Positions 30,185 to 39,050 of a stretch of 64,000 nucleotides of DNA are shown piece by piece. Numbering within the stretch: position 1 is the stretch's first letter; each line of letters begins with the position of its first letter. The position numbers and the translations under genes are program-made. The DNA comes from Serratia fonticola (lineage in GTDB: Bacteria; Pseudomonadota; Gammaproteobacteria; Enterobacterales; Enterobacteriaceae), in assembly GCF_001006005.1 (NCBI RefSeq), contig NZ_CP011254.1:5766001-5830000 (forward strand), given 5' to 3'. The notes beneath the pieces are model-generated. The model was not told where the DNA came from, ran no database searches, and saw only the letters and a program-made list of their open reading frames with translations.

Positions 30185-30353
30185 ATCTCCTCCTTATGGG
30201 GTTTTTCCCTTAAACCGCCAGAGTTTCCGAACCGAAACGGGACGAAATCTGTTGGCTATGGATCGTTTGATGGCACGTAGCCGTCATGGAAAAGCCCGGC
30301 GACGGTAAAACTTTAATCAACGTGCAGGGGTTAAACTGTGACTTATCGCACAA

Positions 30354-30367
30354 AGATAGCGCTACCA
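30354..30367. promoter_or_regulatory. LacI-family operator 1 (predicted)
   Basis: AGATAGCGCTACCA is a near-perfect palindrome with the central GCGC typical of LacI/GalR/GntR-family operators. Its centre lies 35 bases from the next operator. Confidence 0.65.
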
Positions 30368-30388
30368 AAAATCCATCATCCAGATCTG

Positions 30389-30402
30389 TGATAGCGCTAT
30401 CA
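30389..30402. promoter_or_regulatory. LacI-family operator 2 (predicted)
   Basis: TGATAGCGCTATCA is a perfect 14-base palindrome. The pair of sites lies between the divergent EIIA operon and the lacI-type gene, so the encoded regulator is the natural ligand. Confidence 0.7.
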
Positions 30403-30540
30403 AAACTATCGGGGATGAAACCCGGCGGCTCAGTTTTTTTATCGATCGCCAAAGGAACGGGGTAGAATGGGCGCAGAAGCGGGAATGTTGAACCCATTGC
30501 AGCTAGGCGACAAGCTTGAAAGACGACGGGTGGTATAGAT

Positions 30541-30565
30541 GGGCGCAGCATGCAGCGCCCCTACG
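30541..30565. repeat. REP-like palindrome
   Basis: GGGCGCAGCATGCAGCGCCC followed by CTACG is one of four copies in the window. It lies in the promoter region of the lacI-type gene. Confidence 0.75.
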
Positions 30566-30660
30566 TTGTGAGCCCGGAGAGGGTTTGTCAGCAGTCTCAG
30601 ATGGACTTCACCCCATGAGCTCATTTATGCGTTATGCGCGCATTTCAGTCAGGATCAGCA

Positions 30661-31680
30661 ATGTCGATCGGTAGAAAACGACGCAGTACCGGCCGGGTTA
30701 CCCTGGCCGACGTAGCCCAATTGGCAGGCGTGGGCACCATGACCGTCTCGCGGGCGCTACGCACGCCGGAACAGGTTTCAGATAAGCTGAGAGAAAAAAT
30801 TGAGTCGGCGGTCAGTGAGTTAGGTTATCTCCCCAACCTGGCGGCCAGTTCGTTAGCCTCGGCGTCTTCTTATACCATCGCCATGGTGGTGCCGAGTTTT
30901 TCCGAGTCCGGCTGTGCGGATATGTTTGCAGGGTTACAGCGGGTACTGCAACCGGCGGGTTACCAGATCATGCTAGCCGAGTCCCAACATCATATCGAGC
31001 GTGAAGAAACGTTGCTGGAAACCCTGCTCTCTTACAACCTGGCTGCGGCGGTGCTGTTAAGCATTGAGCATTCTGAAAATACCCGTCAGGCATTAACCGC
31101 AGCCAATATTCCGGTAGTGGAAATTGGAGCAATCCGCACCGACCCGATCGACATCAATATCGGCATCGATTATGTCGCCGCCATGTATCAGCTCACTCAA
31201 ACCGTGATTGCCAGCGGGTATCAGAATGTTGGCCTGCTGTGCGCCAATCAGGAACAGTGGATTTTCCAACAGCATCTGCAAGGCTGGCACAAAGCGCTAC
31301 TGCAAAACCACATGTCCCCTCATCGGGTGATTAATGCCGCACAACCCGCCAGCTTCAGCCTCGGCGCCCAGCAATTGCCGGAGTTTTTACTGGCTTGGCC
31401 AGAGTTGGATGCCTTGGTCTGTGCGTCTGATGAACTGGCCTGTGGCGCACTGTATGAATGCCAGCGGCGGCGGATCAAGGTGCCGGAGCAGTTGGCTATC
31501 GTGGGGTTTGGCAACAGCGAGGTCAGCCAGGTCTGCCAGCCACCGCTGACGACCATGACCGTGCCGCATAAGGAGATTGGTATTCAGGCAGGCAAGGCAT
31601 TGTTAGCGCGTTTGAACGATCAGCCCTGGCAGCCCGAAGGGTCGATCCCTTCAACCTTGTGTCGTCGTAGCAGCTGTTAA
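30661..31680 (+). CDS. LacI-family transcriptional regulator (GntR-like)
   Basis: The 339-residue protein starts at the ATG at 30661 (MSIGRKRRSTGR), preceded by AGGATC; an upstream in-frame ATG at 30634 is less likely. The LacI helix-turn-helix is VTLADVAQLAGVGTMTVSRA (about residues 11-30) and the hinge is near 48-60. A periplasmic-binding-protein-like effector domain follows (about 65-335). The DNA-binding region resembles gluconate regulators GntR/IdnR. Twin GATAGCGCTATC-type operators upstream and the divergent UlaABC/transketolase operon indicate that it controls that operon. The inducer is unknown. Confidence 0.86.
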   Translation: MSIGRKRRSTGRVTLADVAQLAGVGTMTVSRALRTPEQVSDKLREKIESAVSELGYLPNLAASSLASASSYTIAMVVPSFSESGCADMFAGLQRVLQPAGYQIMLAESQHHIEREETLLETLLSYNLAAAVLLSIEHSENTRQALTAANIPVVEIGAIRTDPIDINIGIDYVAAMYQLTQTVIASGYQNVGLLCANQEQWIFQQHLQGWHKALLQNHMSPHRVINAAQPASFSLGAQQLPEFLLAWPELDALVCASDELACGALYECQRRRIKVPEQLAIVGFGNSEVSQVCQPPLTTMTVPHKEIGIQAGKALLARLNDQPWQPEGSIPSTLCRRSSC

Positions 31681-31690
31681 TCGCGATAAT

Positions 31691-31724
31691 ACCGGGAACC
31701 CGCAGAAAAGACGGCGTTCCCGGT
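31691..31724. terminator. Hairpin between convergent lacI-type gene and kdgM
   Basis: ACCGGGAAC and GTTCCCGGT form a 9-bp stem with a 16-base loop. It stands between two convergent genes. No T run follows, so terminator function is only suggested by position. Confidence 0.4.
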
Positions 31725-31737
31725 AACTCAACTACAC

Positions 31738-32430
31738 TTACCAGCTATAGTTTATCCCAACACGGTAGCGCGTCTGGCGGTTATCGTGTTGGCTATCTTG
31801 CTTCACGTTCCCCACTTCAACATAAGGCTTCCAGTTTTTATCCCACTTGTAAGCCAGCTTGACGTTATGTTCGTAATCGGTTTTGCCGTCATCAAAAATA
31901 ACCTTGTTGCTGCTCTTATACACGTAGTTATATTCGGCCGACCAGTCTTTGTAGAAGTTATAACCTAACCAAAAATCGCCACGGTTGGTTTTCTCATCCC
32001 CCTCTGATCCTTTTGAGGTGGTGCGCTTATATTCGTAGCGATATCTGCCCGCCACATAAATGTCTTTGGTAAAGTTATACTGCGCACGCAGATAAGGACG
32101 ATAACCGTTATTATTACTATTGGACTCTAGCGAGAACCCAGGCTGCAGGGTGATCGCATCAAATTTATGCTGATAGCTGACGACGGCTTCTGTGCCATTA
32201 CTGACCTGCTCGTGGAAAGGTTTATCAGGCGTCGAGTCTGAAGAGTCCTGACGCCATTTTGCTTCCAGAGAGAATCCCAGCCCGTTGTCAAAACGATGAG
32301 AGACCAACATACGATCTTTATGGTCGCCTTTGCCAGTATCCTGCCATTCATGGCGCAAATCAAGCGACATGGCCATTGCACTAAAGTTTGCTACAGAGGC
32401 TAACACCAGAGTCAATAATTTAAATTTCAT
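31738..32430 (-). CDS. kdgM: Oligogalacturonate-specific porin of the KdgM family
   Basis: The 230-residue product from the ATG at 32430 has a signal peptide (MKFKLLTLVLASVANFSAMA). A series of amphipathic beta strands follows, with a high content of aromatic residues at strand ends and a C-terminal strand ending GINYSW, the outer-membrane assembly signal. This fits the 12-stranded KdgM porins, which pass oligogalacturonides in Dickeya; NanC is a relative. It sits downstream of the tog importer genes with a 339-base gap, in which only a weak KdgR-like site could be imagined (around 32550). Confidence 0.88.
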   Translation of the reverse strand: MKFKLLTLVLASVANFSAMAMSLDLRHEWQDTGKGDHKDRMLVSHRFDNGLGFSLEAKWRQDSSDSTPDKPFHEQVSNGTEAVVSYQHKFDAITLQPGFSLESNSNNNGYRPYLRAQYNFTKDIYVAGRYRYEYKRTTSKGSEGDEKTNRGDFWLGYNFYKDWSAEYNYVYKSSNKVIFDDGKTDYEHNVKLAYKWDKNWKPYVEVGNVKQDSQHDNRQTRYRVGINYSW

Positions 32431-32632
32431 TATTACTACCCTTATCATTTAATTATAGAAAAGACATCCCCGCTCTAATTAAGGGGGTTATAGTGTTTTT
32501 TGAAATACTTATTACTCAAAAACGGAAATAGCGAACATATAACTTAAAACAAACTTTATCTTTTTTGATGAATAAAGATTACCCAACATAAATAGCCGTT
32601 TGTAATACCGCGCCACCTTAAGCCTCTGACAG

Positions 32633-32740
32633 ATGGGTGCTATGCAGGTTAGCCGACCGTTGAGCGCATGGATGCGCGATACGAGCCCCCAGGGACGGGT
32701 TCACGGCGTGTCGGCGTTCTGCATAGCTCCCAGTTGTATC
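32633..32740. repeat. GC-rich palindromic intergenic element
   Basis: The kdgM-togB gap holds a GC-rich segment with GAGCGCATGGATGCGC (palindromic around ATGG), then CCCCCAGGGACGGG and TTCACGGCGTGTCGG. The outer parts GTGCTATGC and GCATAGC could pair. This pattern resembles a common enterobacterial intergenic repeat, recalled but not checked. It could also be a structured RNA. Confidence 0.4.
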
Positions 32741-32769
32741 ACTATGACCAACAGCTATTTAAATAAGCC

Positions 32770-34059
32770 TTATCTCATGGCGCGTTTCAGAATACGGTCG
32801 CCCTGGCGCTGGAAATCTGCCGCCACTTCCTGCACCGTTTTCTTACCATAATCGATATTCTGAATGGCATCCTGGAACAGCACTACGATCTGCGGGTCGT
32901 CAAAATACGGTGAAGCGCTGATGGCATGCGGCAGTGACAACGCCAGTTTCAACCCGGAAACCGCCGGATCGCTATCCTGGATCGCTCCACTTTCGCGCAA
33001 CTGGCTGACGGCCACTTTGCTTAACGGTACGCCACGCTCCAGCTTCAGCGCCTCAACGCCTTCCTTGCTGTTTAACAGGAAGTTAATCAACATTGCCGCT
33101 TCTTTTGGATGCTTGCTGCTTTTACCAATCGAGAACATTTGCGACGGTTTGAAGAACAATCCGGCATCCTTGGCCCCAGGCAACATCGGGTATGGCCCCA
33201 GTTCAAGCTTGGCCGGTGCCTTCAGGTTGTCGGAATATTTGTTGATGGTGGAGTTCCACATATAGGTTCCACCCCATTCCCCCGCAATCCAGGGTTTCAT
33301 CTCATACATATTGCTTTTGCCGAACGAGGCATAGTATTTCGATGACGGCATGACGTGGCTATCCACCATGTCTTTATACATCTGGAAGAAATCGACCCAT
33401 TGCGCTTCGGTGTAAGCAAACTTTTTCTTTGACTCGTCGATAATATCGACGTTATGTTTCTGGATCATATACGAGCGTAACAACGCAAAAGTATCCTGGT
33501 GCTCCAACACCACCGGATAATATTTGTCGCCCAGTTTTTCGTTGAAGGTTTTACCGGCGGCGAGCAATTCATCCCAATTATTGGGATATTGCACGCCCGC
33601 GTCTTTCCAGGTGACATCGTTATAATAGAAAACGCGTGCGGTCACTGAGATCGGGATGCCGTTCAGCTTGCCGTCAATAGTGGTGGTTTGCAGCTCTTTG
33701 GGATCAAACTGAGTCAGATCCAGATACTCACTCACCTTGTTCAGGTCATAGAATCCGGTGCCAGTTTTTGAAAAGATCGGCAGCCAGTTCCAGTTGGTTT
33801 GCATCACGTCCGGCTCGGTGCCCCCGGCGATTTGGGTGGTCAGGCGTGAAAGGTGACCGTCCCAGCCGGTATATTCCGATTTCACCTTGATATTCGGGTT
33901 CTGCTTCTCGAATGCTTCAATCGCTTTCAACGTAACCTGATGGCGGCCATTGCCTCCCCACCAGGACATACGTAAGTCAACCTGTTCCGCGGCAAAGGCC
34001 TGATGGGCAAATATCGCCATGGACGAGGCTACCAGAGTACGTAAGACTATTTTTTTCAT
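32770..34059 (-). CDS. togB: Oligogalacturonide ABC transporter, periplasmic binding protein TogB
   Basis: The 429-residue extracellular solute-binding protein (family 1) has a clear signal peptide, MKKIVLRTLVASSMAIFAHQ followed by AFA. The mature protein starts with AEQVDLRMSWWGG. It delivers oligogalacturonides to TogMN. It is the last gene of togM-togN-togA-togB, 15 bases after togA. Related sugar-binding proteins are similar; the TogB call rests on the gene order and the surrounding pectin genes. Confidence 0.87.
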   Translation of the reverse strand: MKKIVLRTLVASSMAIFAHQAFAAEQVDLRMSWWGGNGRHQVTLKAIEAFEKQNPNIKVKSEYTGWDGHLSRLTTQIAGGTEPDVMQTNWNWLPIFSKTGTGFYDLNKVSEYLDLTQFDPKELQTTTIDGKLNGIPISVTARVFYYNDVTWKDAGVQYPNNWDELLAAGKTFNEKLGDKYYPVVLEHQDTFALLRSYMIQKHNVDIIDESKKKFAYTEAQWVDFFQMYKDMVDSHVMPSSKYYASFGKSNMYEMKPWIAGEWGGTYMWNSTINKYSDNLKAPAKLELGPYPMLPGAKDAGLFFKPSQMFSIGKSSKHPKEAAMLINFLLNSKEGVEALKLERGVPLSKVAVSQLRESGAIQDSDPAVSGLKLALSLPHAISASPYFDDPQIVVLFQDAIQNIDYGKKTVQEVAADFQRQGDRILKRAMR

Positions 34060-34074
34060 TATTGACCACTCCTG

Positions 34075-35202
34075 TTAAAGAGAAATATTCTTTTCTGTTT
34101 TCGCATCAAAAATGTGGCATTTATCCATATCGAATTTGAAGTAAACCGGACGATGCAGCCCATTTTTCAGGATCGGTTTGACGTCATCGGAAGGAATACG
34201 GCAGGTCAGTTCAAAATCATTCACCTTCAGGTAAACAAAGAACTCATGGCCCATATTCTCGACGCGGACCAATTCCCCTTCGGAGTGGTTGCCCTCAAAC
34301 GGCGACTCTGAAATCGACACAAACTCGGGCCGCACGCCAAAGAACACGTCCTGCCCGACAAAGCTGGCGACCTTATCCTGCTGATGCTGGCTGAGGGTCA
34401 AGGTGTAGTTACCGACGGTAAGGCCGATTTTGCCGTCCTTCTCTACCAGTTTGCTCGGCTTGATGTTCATTTCTGGCGCCCCGATAAAGCCGGCGACAAA
34501 CATGTTTTTCGGGTAGTGGTACAGGTTGTCTGGCGTATCCACCTGCATGATATGGCCCAGCTTCATCACGCAGATACGGTCGCCCATGGTCATGGCTTCG
34601 GTCTGATCGTGGGTAACATAGACGGTGGTCGCCGGTTTGCCGCTCTTTTTCAGCTGCTTGTGCAAATCGGAAATACGGATACGCATCGAAGCACGCAGCT
34701 TGGCATCCAGGTTAGACAACGGTTCATCGAACAGGAACACGTCTGGTTTTTTCACAATTGCGCGGCCCACGGCCACACGCTGCGCCTGCCCACCAGAGAG
34801 TTGGCGTGGCAAACGATCCAACAGCTCTTCCAGCTCCAGGATCTTGGCGGCTTCGTTGACCTGCTCTTCAATCTGCTCTTTAGGCAGCTTGCTCAGCTTC
34901 AAACCAAACGCCAGGTTATCTTTTACCGTCATATGCGGATACAGCGCATAGTTCTGGAACACCATGGCAATACCACGGGATTTAGGGGCCAGGTTATTCA
35001 CCACGCGGTCGCCAATGCGCACTTCACCGCCGCTAATGGTTTCCAGCCCTGCCAGCATCCGCAGCGTGGTCGATTTGGCACAGCCGGAAGGGCCGACAAT
35101 CACCATAAACTCGCCATCGGCAATGGTCAGATTGATGCCATGTACCGCCTTATAACCGTTGCTGTACACTTTCTGCAGATTGTTAAAAATGACTTCAGCC
35201 AT
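34075..35202 (-). CDS. togA: Oligogalacturonide ABC transporter, ATP-binding protein TogA
   Basis: This 375-residue MalK-type ATPase has the signature LSGGQAQRVAVGRA, Walker B VFLFDEPLSNLDAK, the switch histidine in VYVTHDQTEAMT, and C-terminal TOBE/OB domains (about 240-375). Its Walker A reads GPSGCAKST, with alanine where most homologs have glycine before the lysine. It powers uptake through TogM and TogN and lies 13 bases after togN. Confidence 0.9.
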   Translation of the reverse strand: MAEVIFNNLQKVYSNGYKAVHGINLTIADGEFMVIVGPSGCAKSTTLRMLAGLETISGGEVRIGDRVVNNLAPKSRGIAMVFQNYALYPHMTVKDNLAFGLKLSKLPKEQIEEQVNEAAKILELEELLDRLPRQLSGGQAQRVAVGRAIVKKPDVFLFDEPLSNLDAKLRASMRIRISDLHKQLKKSGKPATTVYVTHDQTEAMTMGDRICVMKLGHIMQVDTPDNLYHYPKNMFVAGFIGAPEMNIKPSKLVEKDGKIGLTVGNYTLTLSQHQQDKVASFVGQDVFFGVRPEFVSISESPFEGNHSEGELVRVENMGHEFFVYLKVNDFELTCRIPSDDVKPILKNGLHRPVYFKFDMDKCHIFDAKTEKNISL

Positions 35203-35215
35203 GATAGATCCTCAA

Positions 35216-36130
35216 TTAACCTTTAATTCCGCTGCTGGTAACGCCCTGCACAAAGTAGCGTTGGGCCAGGAAGAACACGATGATGGACGGCAGAATAGAG
35301 ATGCTTGCCATAGCCAGGATTTCGTTCCACGGCGCACCTTCTGTCACGTCGATAGACATTTTCAACGCCAGCGCAATCGGGTACTTATCGACGCTGTAGA
35401 CGTAGATCAACGGGCCAATAAAGTCATTCATCGACCACATAAACTGGAACAGAGCGACGGAGATAATCGCCGGTTTCAGGATCGGCACCACCACATACCA
35501 CAGCACCTGGAACGAGTTGCAACCATCAATCTGGGCCGCCTCTTCCATATCCCGTGGTACACCGCGCAGGAACTGGATCAACATAAAGACGAAGAACCCT
35601 TGGGTCGCAAATGCCAACGGCAAATAGAGCGGCAGATAGCTGTCCAGCATGCCCATTTCACGGAACATGATGTATTGCGGGATCAGTAACACCGTGCTCG
35701 GCAGCAACATGGTGGTGATCAGCGTGGCAAACCAGAATTTCTTCCACGGGATCTCAAAGCGGGCAAAACCGTAGGCCACAATGGTCGAAGAGATAATGGT
35801 TAATAACACCTTGGGGATCACAAATTTAAAGGTGTTAAGCATGTAATGACCAAAGTTATATTCCGTGCCGGTTTTCCAACCGTTAACGAAACCGTCCGAG
35901 GTCGCATTATCTGGCCACAGGCCTAGGGTGGTGAAGATCTCCTGGTTGGGTTTAAACGAGGCTGAGAACATCCACACCAGCGGATAAAGCATCAACAATC
36001 CCACCAGCAGCAGCACGACGTAACGAATAGCGGCGCTGATTTTTTCCCGGCGCAATGTGCGCTGAACTTCACGCTCAGCGATTTCCTGCGCACTGGACAT
36101 GGGTAATTGGTTCTGTTGCATGTCAGCCAT
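35216..36130 (-). CDS. togN: Oligogalacturonide ABC transporter permease TogN
   Basis: The 304-residue permease starts at the ATG at 36130 (MADMQQNQLP), overlapping the togM stop by eight bases; longer upstream frames are not conserved-looking. It has six membrane helices, from about residue 38. The ATPase-docking EAA motif is EEAAQIDGCNSFQVLWYVVV near residue 210. It pairs with TogM to form the inner-membrane pore. Confidence 0.88.
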   Translation of the reverse strand: MADMQQNQLPMSSAQEIAEREVQRTLRREKISAAIRYVVLLLVGLLMLYPLVWMFSASFKPNQEIFTTLGLWPDNATSDGFVNGWKTGTEYNFGHYMLNTFKFVIPKVLLTIISSTIVAYGFARFEIPWKKFWFATLITTMLLPSTVLLIPQYIMFREMGMLDSYLPLYLPLAFATQGFFVFMLIQFLRGVPRDMEEAAQIDGCNSFQVLWYVVVPILKPAIISVALFQFMWSMNDFIGPLIYVYSVDKYPIALALKMSIDVTEGAPWNEILAMASISILPSIIVFFLAQRYFVQGVTSSGIKG

Positions 36131-37013
36131 TTTTGCCACCCTTGTCTGCCGAGTAGAAGACCCAATACTTCGATGATTTAAAGGCGATTGAGGCGAACAG
36201 GGCCACAACCAGGAACAGGATCCACGCCAATGCGGCACCGTAACCCATATCAAAATATTTAAAGGCGGTATCGTAGATATACAGTGAGAACAGATAGGTG
36301 TAATGGGTTGGCCCGCCCCCGGTAATGACATACGGGGCAGTAAACTCTTGGAACGCCTGCGTGGTCTGCATAATAAAGTTGAAGAAAATCACCGGCGTGA
36401 TCAGCGGTACCGTGACCTTCATAAACATCTGCCACTTGGAAGCACCATCAATCATGGCCGCTTCATATTGTGACTGTGGCACGTTTTGCAGCGCCGCCAG
36501 GAAGATCACCATCGCAGAGCCGAACTGCCATACACGCAGCAACGTAACCGACATTAATGCCAGAGAAGGCTCGCCCAACCAGTTGATCGGATCCATCCCA
36601 AAGACACCGATAAAGCTGTTTAGCAGCCCGTCGATGGCAAACAGAGCACGCCACAACACGGCGATAGCCACGCTGCTGCCCAGGATAGAAGGAACGTAAT
36701 ACGCCGTACGGAAAAAGCCGATGCCGCGCAGTTTAAAATTAAGGACAAAAGCGATACCTAACGCAAATGCCAATTTTAACGGGATGGTCAGAAACACATA
36801 TGCAAAGGTGACGCCCATCGATTTCCAAAAAAGATGGTCTTCCATCAGCATATAACGATAGTTTTCCACCCCGTTAAACACCGGGGGATTCATCAGGTCA
36901 TATTCCGTAAAGCTCAGCAAGAATGATGACACAAAGGGGAACGCCGTAAATATGATCAACCCTATTATATAAGGTGATATATAGGCTAACCCCAGCATTC
37001 TGTTTTCATTCAT
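36123..37013 (-). CDS. togM: Oligogalacturonide ABC transporter permease TogM
   Basis: The 296-residue MalF-type permease has six membrane helices, beginning with LAYISPYIIGLIIFTAFPF. Its EAA motif is YEAAMIDGASKWQMFMKVTV near residue 185. It is the first gene of the tog operon. A KdgR-like box lies about 285-300 bases upstream, within a 675-base leader. Confidence 0.88.
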   Translation of the reverse strand: MNENRMLGLAYISPYIIGLIIFTAFPFVSSFLLSFTEYDLMNPPVFNGVENYRYMLMEDHLFWKSMGVTFAYVFLTIPLKLAFALGIAFVLNFKLRGIGFFRTAYYVPSILGSSVAIAVLWRALFAIDGLLNSFIGVFGMDPINWLGEPSLALMSVTLLRVWQFGSAMVIFLAALQNVPQSQYEAAMIDGASKWQMFMKVTVPLITPVIFFNFIMQTTQAFQEFTAPYVITGGGPTHYTYLFSLYIYDTAFKYFDMGYGAALAWILFLVVALFASIAFKSSKYWVFYSADKGGKNG

Positions 37014-37296
37014 GGTTGTTACCCATAGCCATTTAAATAGAAAAAGAAATGAAATTAGTTAAGTAAAATTTAAGTAAGATTAAACAATAGAAATGAAAAG
37101 CCGGGCAGTCTGCCCAGGTTCAGCATCCCCCCCGTAGTGATAAATCAATAAATTTTTTCAGGCGTTCGCTGGCCAATCTCAGCCAGTGATCAGCGGCCAA
37201 TGCTCGCGTTGTCACTATGCTGTCGGGTTGCTTGCTACAGAAGGCTAAGTCCATTTTTCGGTCTCCCAGATGATTCCGACATCTACCAACCAACAA

Positions 37297-37316
37297 ACTG
37301 AAACACTATTTCAAAT
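37297..37316 (-). promoter_or_regulatory. KdgR-like operator upstream of togMNAB
   Basis: ACTGAAACACTATTTCAAAT fits the KdgR pattern GAAAC/T-N3-5-GTTTC with AT-rich flanks. KdgR represses pectin genes in Dickeya and relatives. A half-matched CRP-like site (TGTGACCAAAG) follows at 37363. Confidence 0.6.
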
Positions 37317-37432
37317 TATTATATCTGAAATTTTTCCAACGTCATTCAGTGGATGGCAAAAGTGTGACCAAAGTAGAAACGTTGTTTTGATTTTTTTGTT
37401 TAAAAACAAAAATTATCAAAACCAAACCAAAA

Positions 37433-37449
37433 ATGACATGTAATGTCAT
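37433..37449. promoter_or_regulatory. Perfect inverted repeat in the togM leader
   Basis: ATGACAT and ATGTCAT form a perfect 7-bp inverted repeat with a 3-base spacer (GTA), a plausible binding site for an unidentified dimeric regulator. Apart from this and the KdgR box, the region 37014-37640 shows no gene. Confidence 0.35.
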
Positions 37450-37640
37450 GATAAATAAATATATTTTTTCTATGCGCATTTGTAGCGCCAAGGATAGAAA
37501 TTTTGATGAGGTGGGTTAACTAATTGTAGGTAGATGAAATCAGCTGATTTGGGCCGAGAGGGAAAGTATGAATGCCGTCATTGATGGTAACATTTGTGAT
37601 TTCAGATGGTTGGCAAGTGGGGAGGGTCTAATTGGGGAGA

Positions 37641-37680
37641 AGAATAGACGGCCTTGCTACTCTATGAGCAGCAAGGCCGT
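37641..37680 (-). terminator. Terminator of yfcD
   Basis: ACGGCCTTGCT (37648-37658) and AGCAAGGCCGT (37670-37680) form a perfect 11-bp stem just after the yfcD stop. On the minus strand it is followed by a T-rich CTATTCTTCT. Confidence 0.75.
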
Positions 37681-37688
37681 GCGTTAAA

Positions 37689-38264
37689 TCAGGCGTCTTC
37701 CTCGCCAGAGCTGGCTCTGCTTTCGCGCGGCAGCGGCTTACCGTAGTCCTGGCCGTTATTACGCGTTAGCCACAGCGATAATGCCTTCAGCGAATCGGGG
37801 GTGAACTCGTCGCAGCGGGCGGTGATCTCCTCTGGCGTCAACCAGCTCACTTCAGCCACTTCTTCTTCCTGCAGAGCGAACGGGCCATTGGCGACGCAGC
37901 TAAACAACGCCCCCCAAATACGGCACTGTTCCTCTTCAAAGTAGAACAGGCCATGTTCGGCAAACGGGATCCCGGCGATACCCAGCTCTTCTTCCGCCTC
38001 ACGGCGGGCAGAGTCCAACACGTTTTCCCCGCTTTGTACCACTCCCCCTGCGGTGGCATCCATCCAACCCGGGTAAAAATCTTTGGTGTCAGTGCGCCGC
38101 TGCACCAAAATTTTCCCCATGCCATCATGCACCACAATATAGGTCGCACGATGACGCAGCCGTTGGGCACGCATCTGTTGACGACTGGACTGAGCAATCA
38201 CTTCGTTTTGCTCGTTGACGATATCAACCCACTCGGTATCTGCAGCCTGATCCTGTTCCGCCAT
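37689..38264 (-). CDS. yfcD: Nudix hydrolase YfcD
   Basis: The 191-residue protein from the ATG at 38264 matches E. coli YfcD ([19 protein letters not shown] at the N-terminus). The Nudix box is complete: [20 protein letters not shown] followed by ELG. Its substrate is not established, and the fold resembles IPP isomerase-like Nudix enzymes. It resumes the E. coli backbone after the accessory PTS and tog genes, upstream of its own terminator. Confidence 0.92.
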   Translation of the reverse strand: MAEQDQAADTEWVDIVNEQNEVIAQSSRQQMRAQRLRHRATYIVVHDGMGKILVQRRTDTKDFYPGWMDATAGGVVQSGENVLDSARREAEEELGIAGIPFAEHGLFYFEEEQCRIWGALFSCVANGPFALQEEEVAEVSWLTPEEITARCDEFTPDSLKALSLWLTRNNGQDYGKPLPRESRASSGEEDA

Positions 38265-38395
38265 CCTGTAAAACCTTCTTTTTTGGGCGCGATGCATGCC
38301 GCGCACGGGTTATGCTTCAATTATTTTTGGTATGTGCCCCTGCTCTGCCAAGCCACAACCATGGCTGCCACTTTCAAGCTATCGGGACTATAAAA

Positions 38396-38947
38396 TTAGT
38401 GCGTTAACGCCACCTCTGCAACAACCTTGCCGTTGTGCAACTCGAGCACGCTCAAGACGTCGTCTGTCAGTATGCCATAGCTGGCAGGAAAACCCCCTTT
38501 CGGGATGCTGACCGAGCCTGGATTAAAACAGTAGATCTCCCCTTGCCTTTGTGCCTGGGGCAAATGCGTATGGCCATACACCAGCACGTCTCCGCCCGTT
38601 AAAGGCGGTAATGTGTTGGGATGATAAAGGTGCCCGTGGGTTAAAAACAATCGTCTTTTGGCTAATAGCACCTGCTGGTAAGGGGCCATCATCGGGAAGG
38701 TGAGCAGCATCTGATCGACTTCACTGTCGCAATTACCGCGAACGGCAACGATTTTGTCACTAACGTGATTCAATCGTTCGGCTACCTGCGCGGGCTGATA
38801 GTTATCTGGCAAGGCGTTGCGCGGGCCGTGATTGAGCAAATCACCCAACAGTATCAACCAGTCAGCCTGGCTTTGAGCAAACAGTTCGAGGATTTTGTCG
38901 GTGGCGGAGAGTGAACCATGCAGGTCCGAGGCGAACATCAGCTTCAT
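38396..38947 (-). CDS. yfcE: Phosphodiesterase YfcE
   Basis: This 183-residue calcineurin-like metallophosphoesterase shows the metal-binding motifs SDLHGS, GDLLNHGPRN, GNCDSEV, THGHLYHP and GHTHLPQA in order. E. coli YfcE is a manganese-dependent phosphodiesterase on artificial substrates, with unknown physiological target. It lies 131 bases upstream of yfcD on the same strand. The segment from here to yfcG is inserted relative to E. coli. Confidence 0.93.
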   Translation of the reverse strand: MKLMFASDLHGSLSATDKILELFAQSQADWLILLGDLLNHGPRNALPDNYQPAQVAERLNHVSDKIVAVRGNCDSEVDQMLLTFPMMAPYQQVLLAKRRLFLTHGHLYHPNTLPPLTGGDVLVYGHTHLPQAQRQGEIYCFNPGSVSIPKGGFPASYGILTDDVLSVLELHNGKVVAEVALTH

Positions 38948-39010
38948 AATCTTTCCTTTAATACGGAATATGAAACCATTTTAACGTAGCTGGGTTAGAC
39001 AACAAGCGGT

Positions 39011-39042
39011 GGGGAAAACAGGTGGCCGATATTCGGCCACCT
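39011..39042 (-). terminator. Terminator of the kduD-dhuI unit
   Basis: CAGGTGGCCGA (39018-39028) and TCGGCCACCTG (39032-39042) form an 11-bp stem with a 3-base loop, followed on the minus strand by TTTTCCCC. It lies nine bases after the isomerase stop. Confidence 0.8.
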
Positions 39043-39050
39043 GAAGAACA

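Noticed and set aside
26111..31680. L-ascorbate utilisation operon
   Set aside because: Only the PTS part resembles Ula; the ascorbate-6-phosphate lactonase, decarboxylase, epimerase and isomerase genes are absent and a transketolase is present instead.
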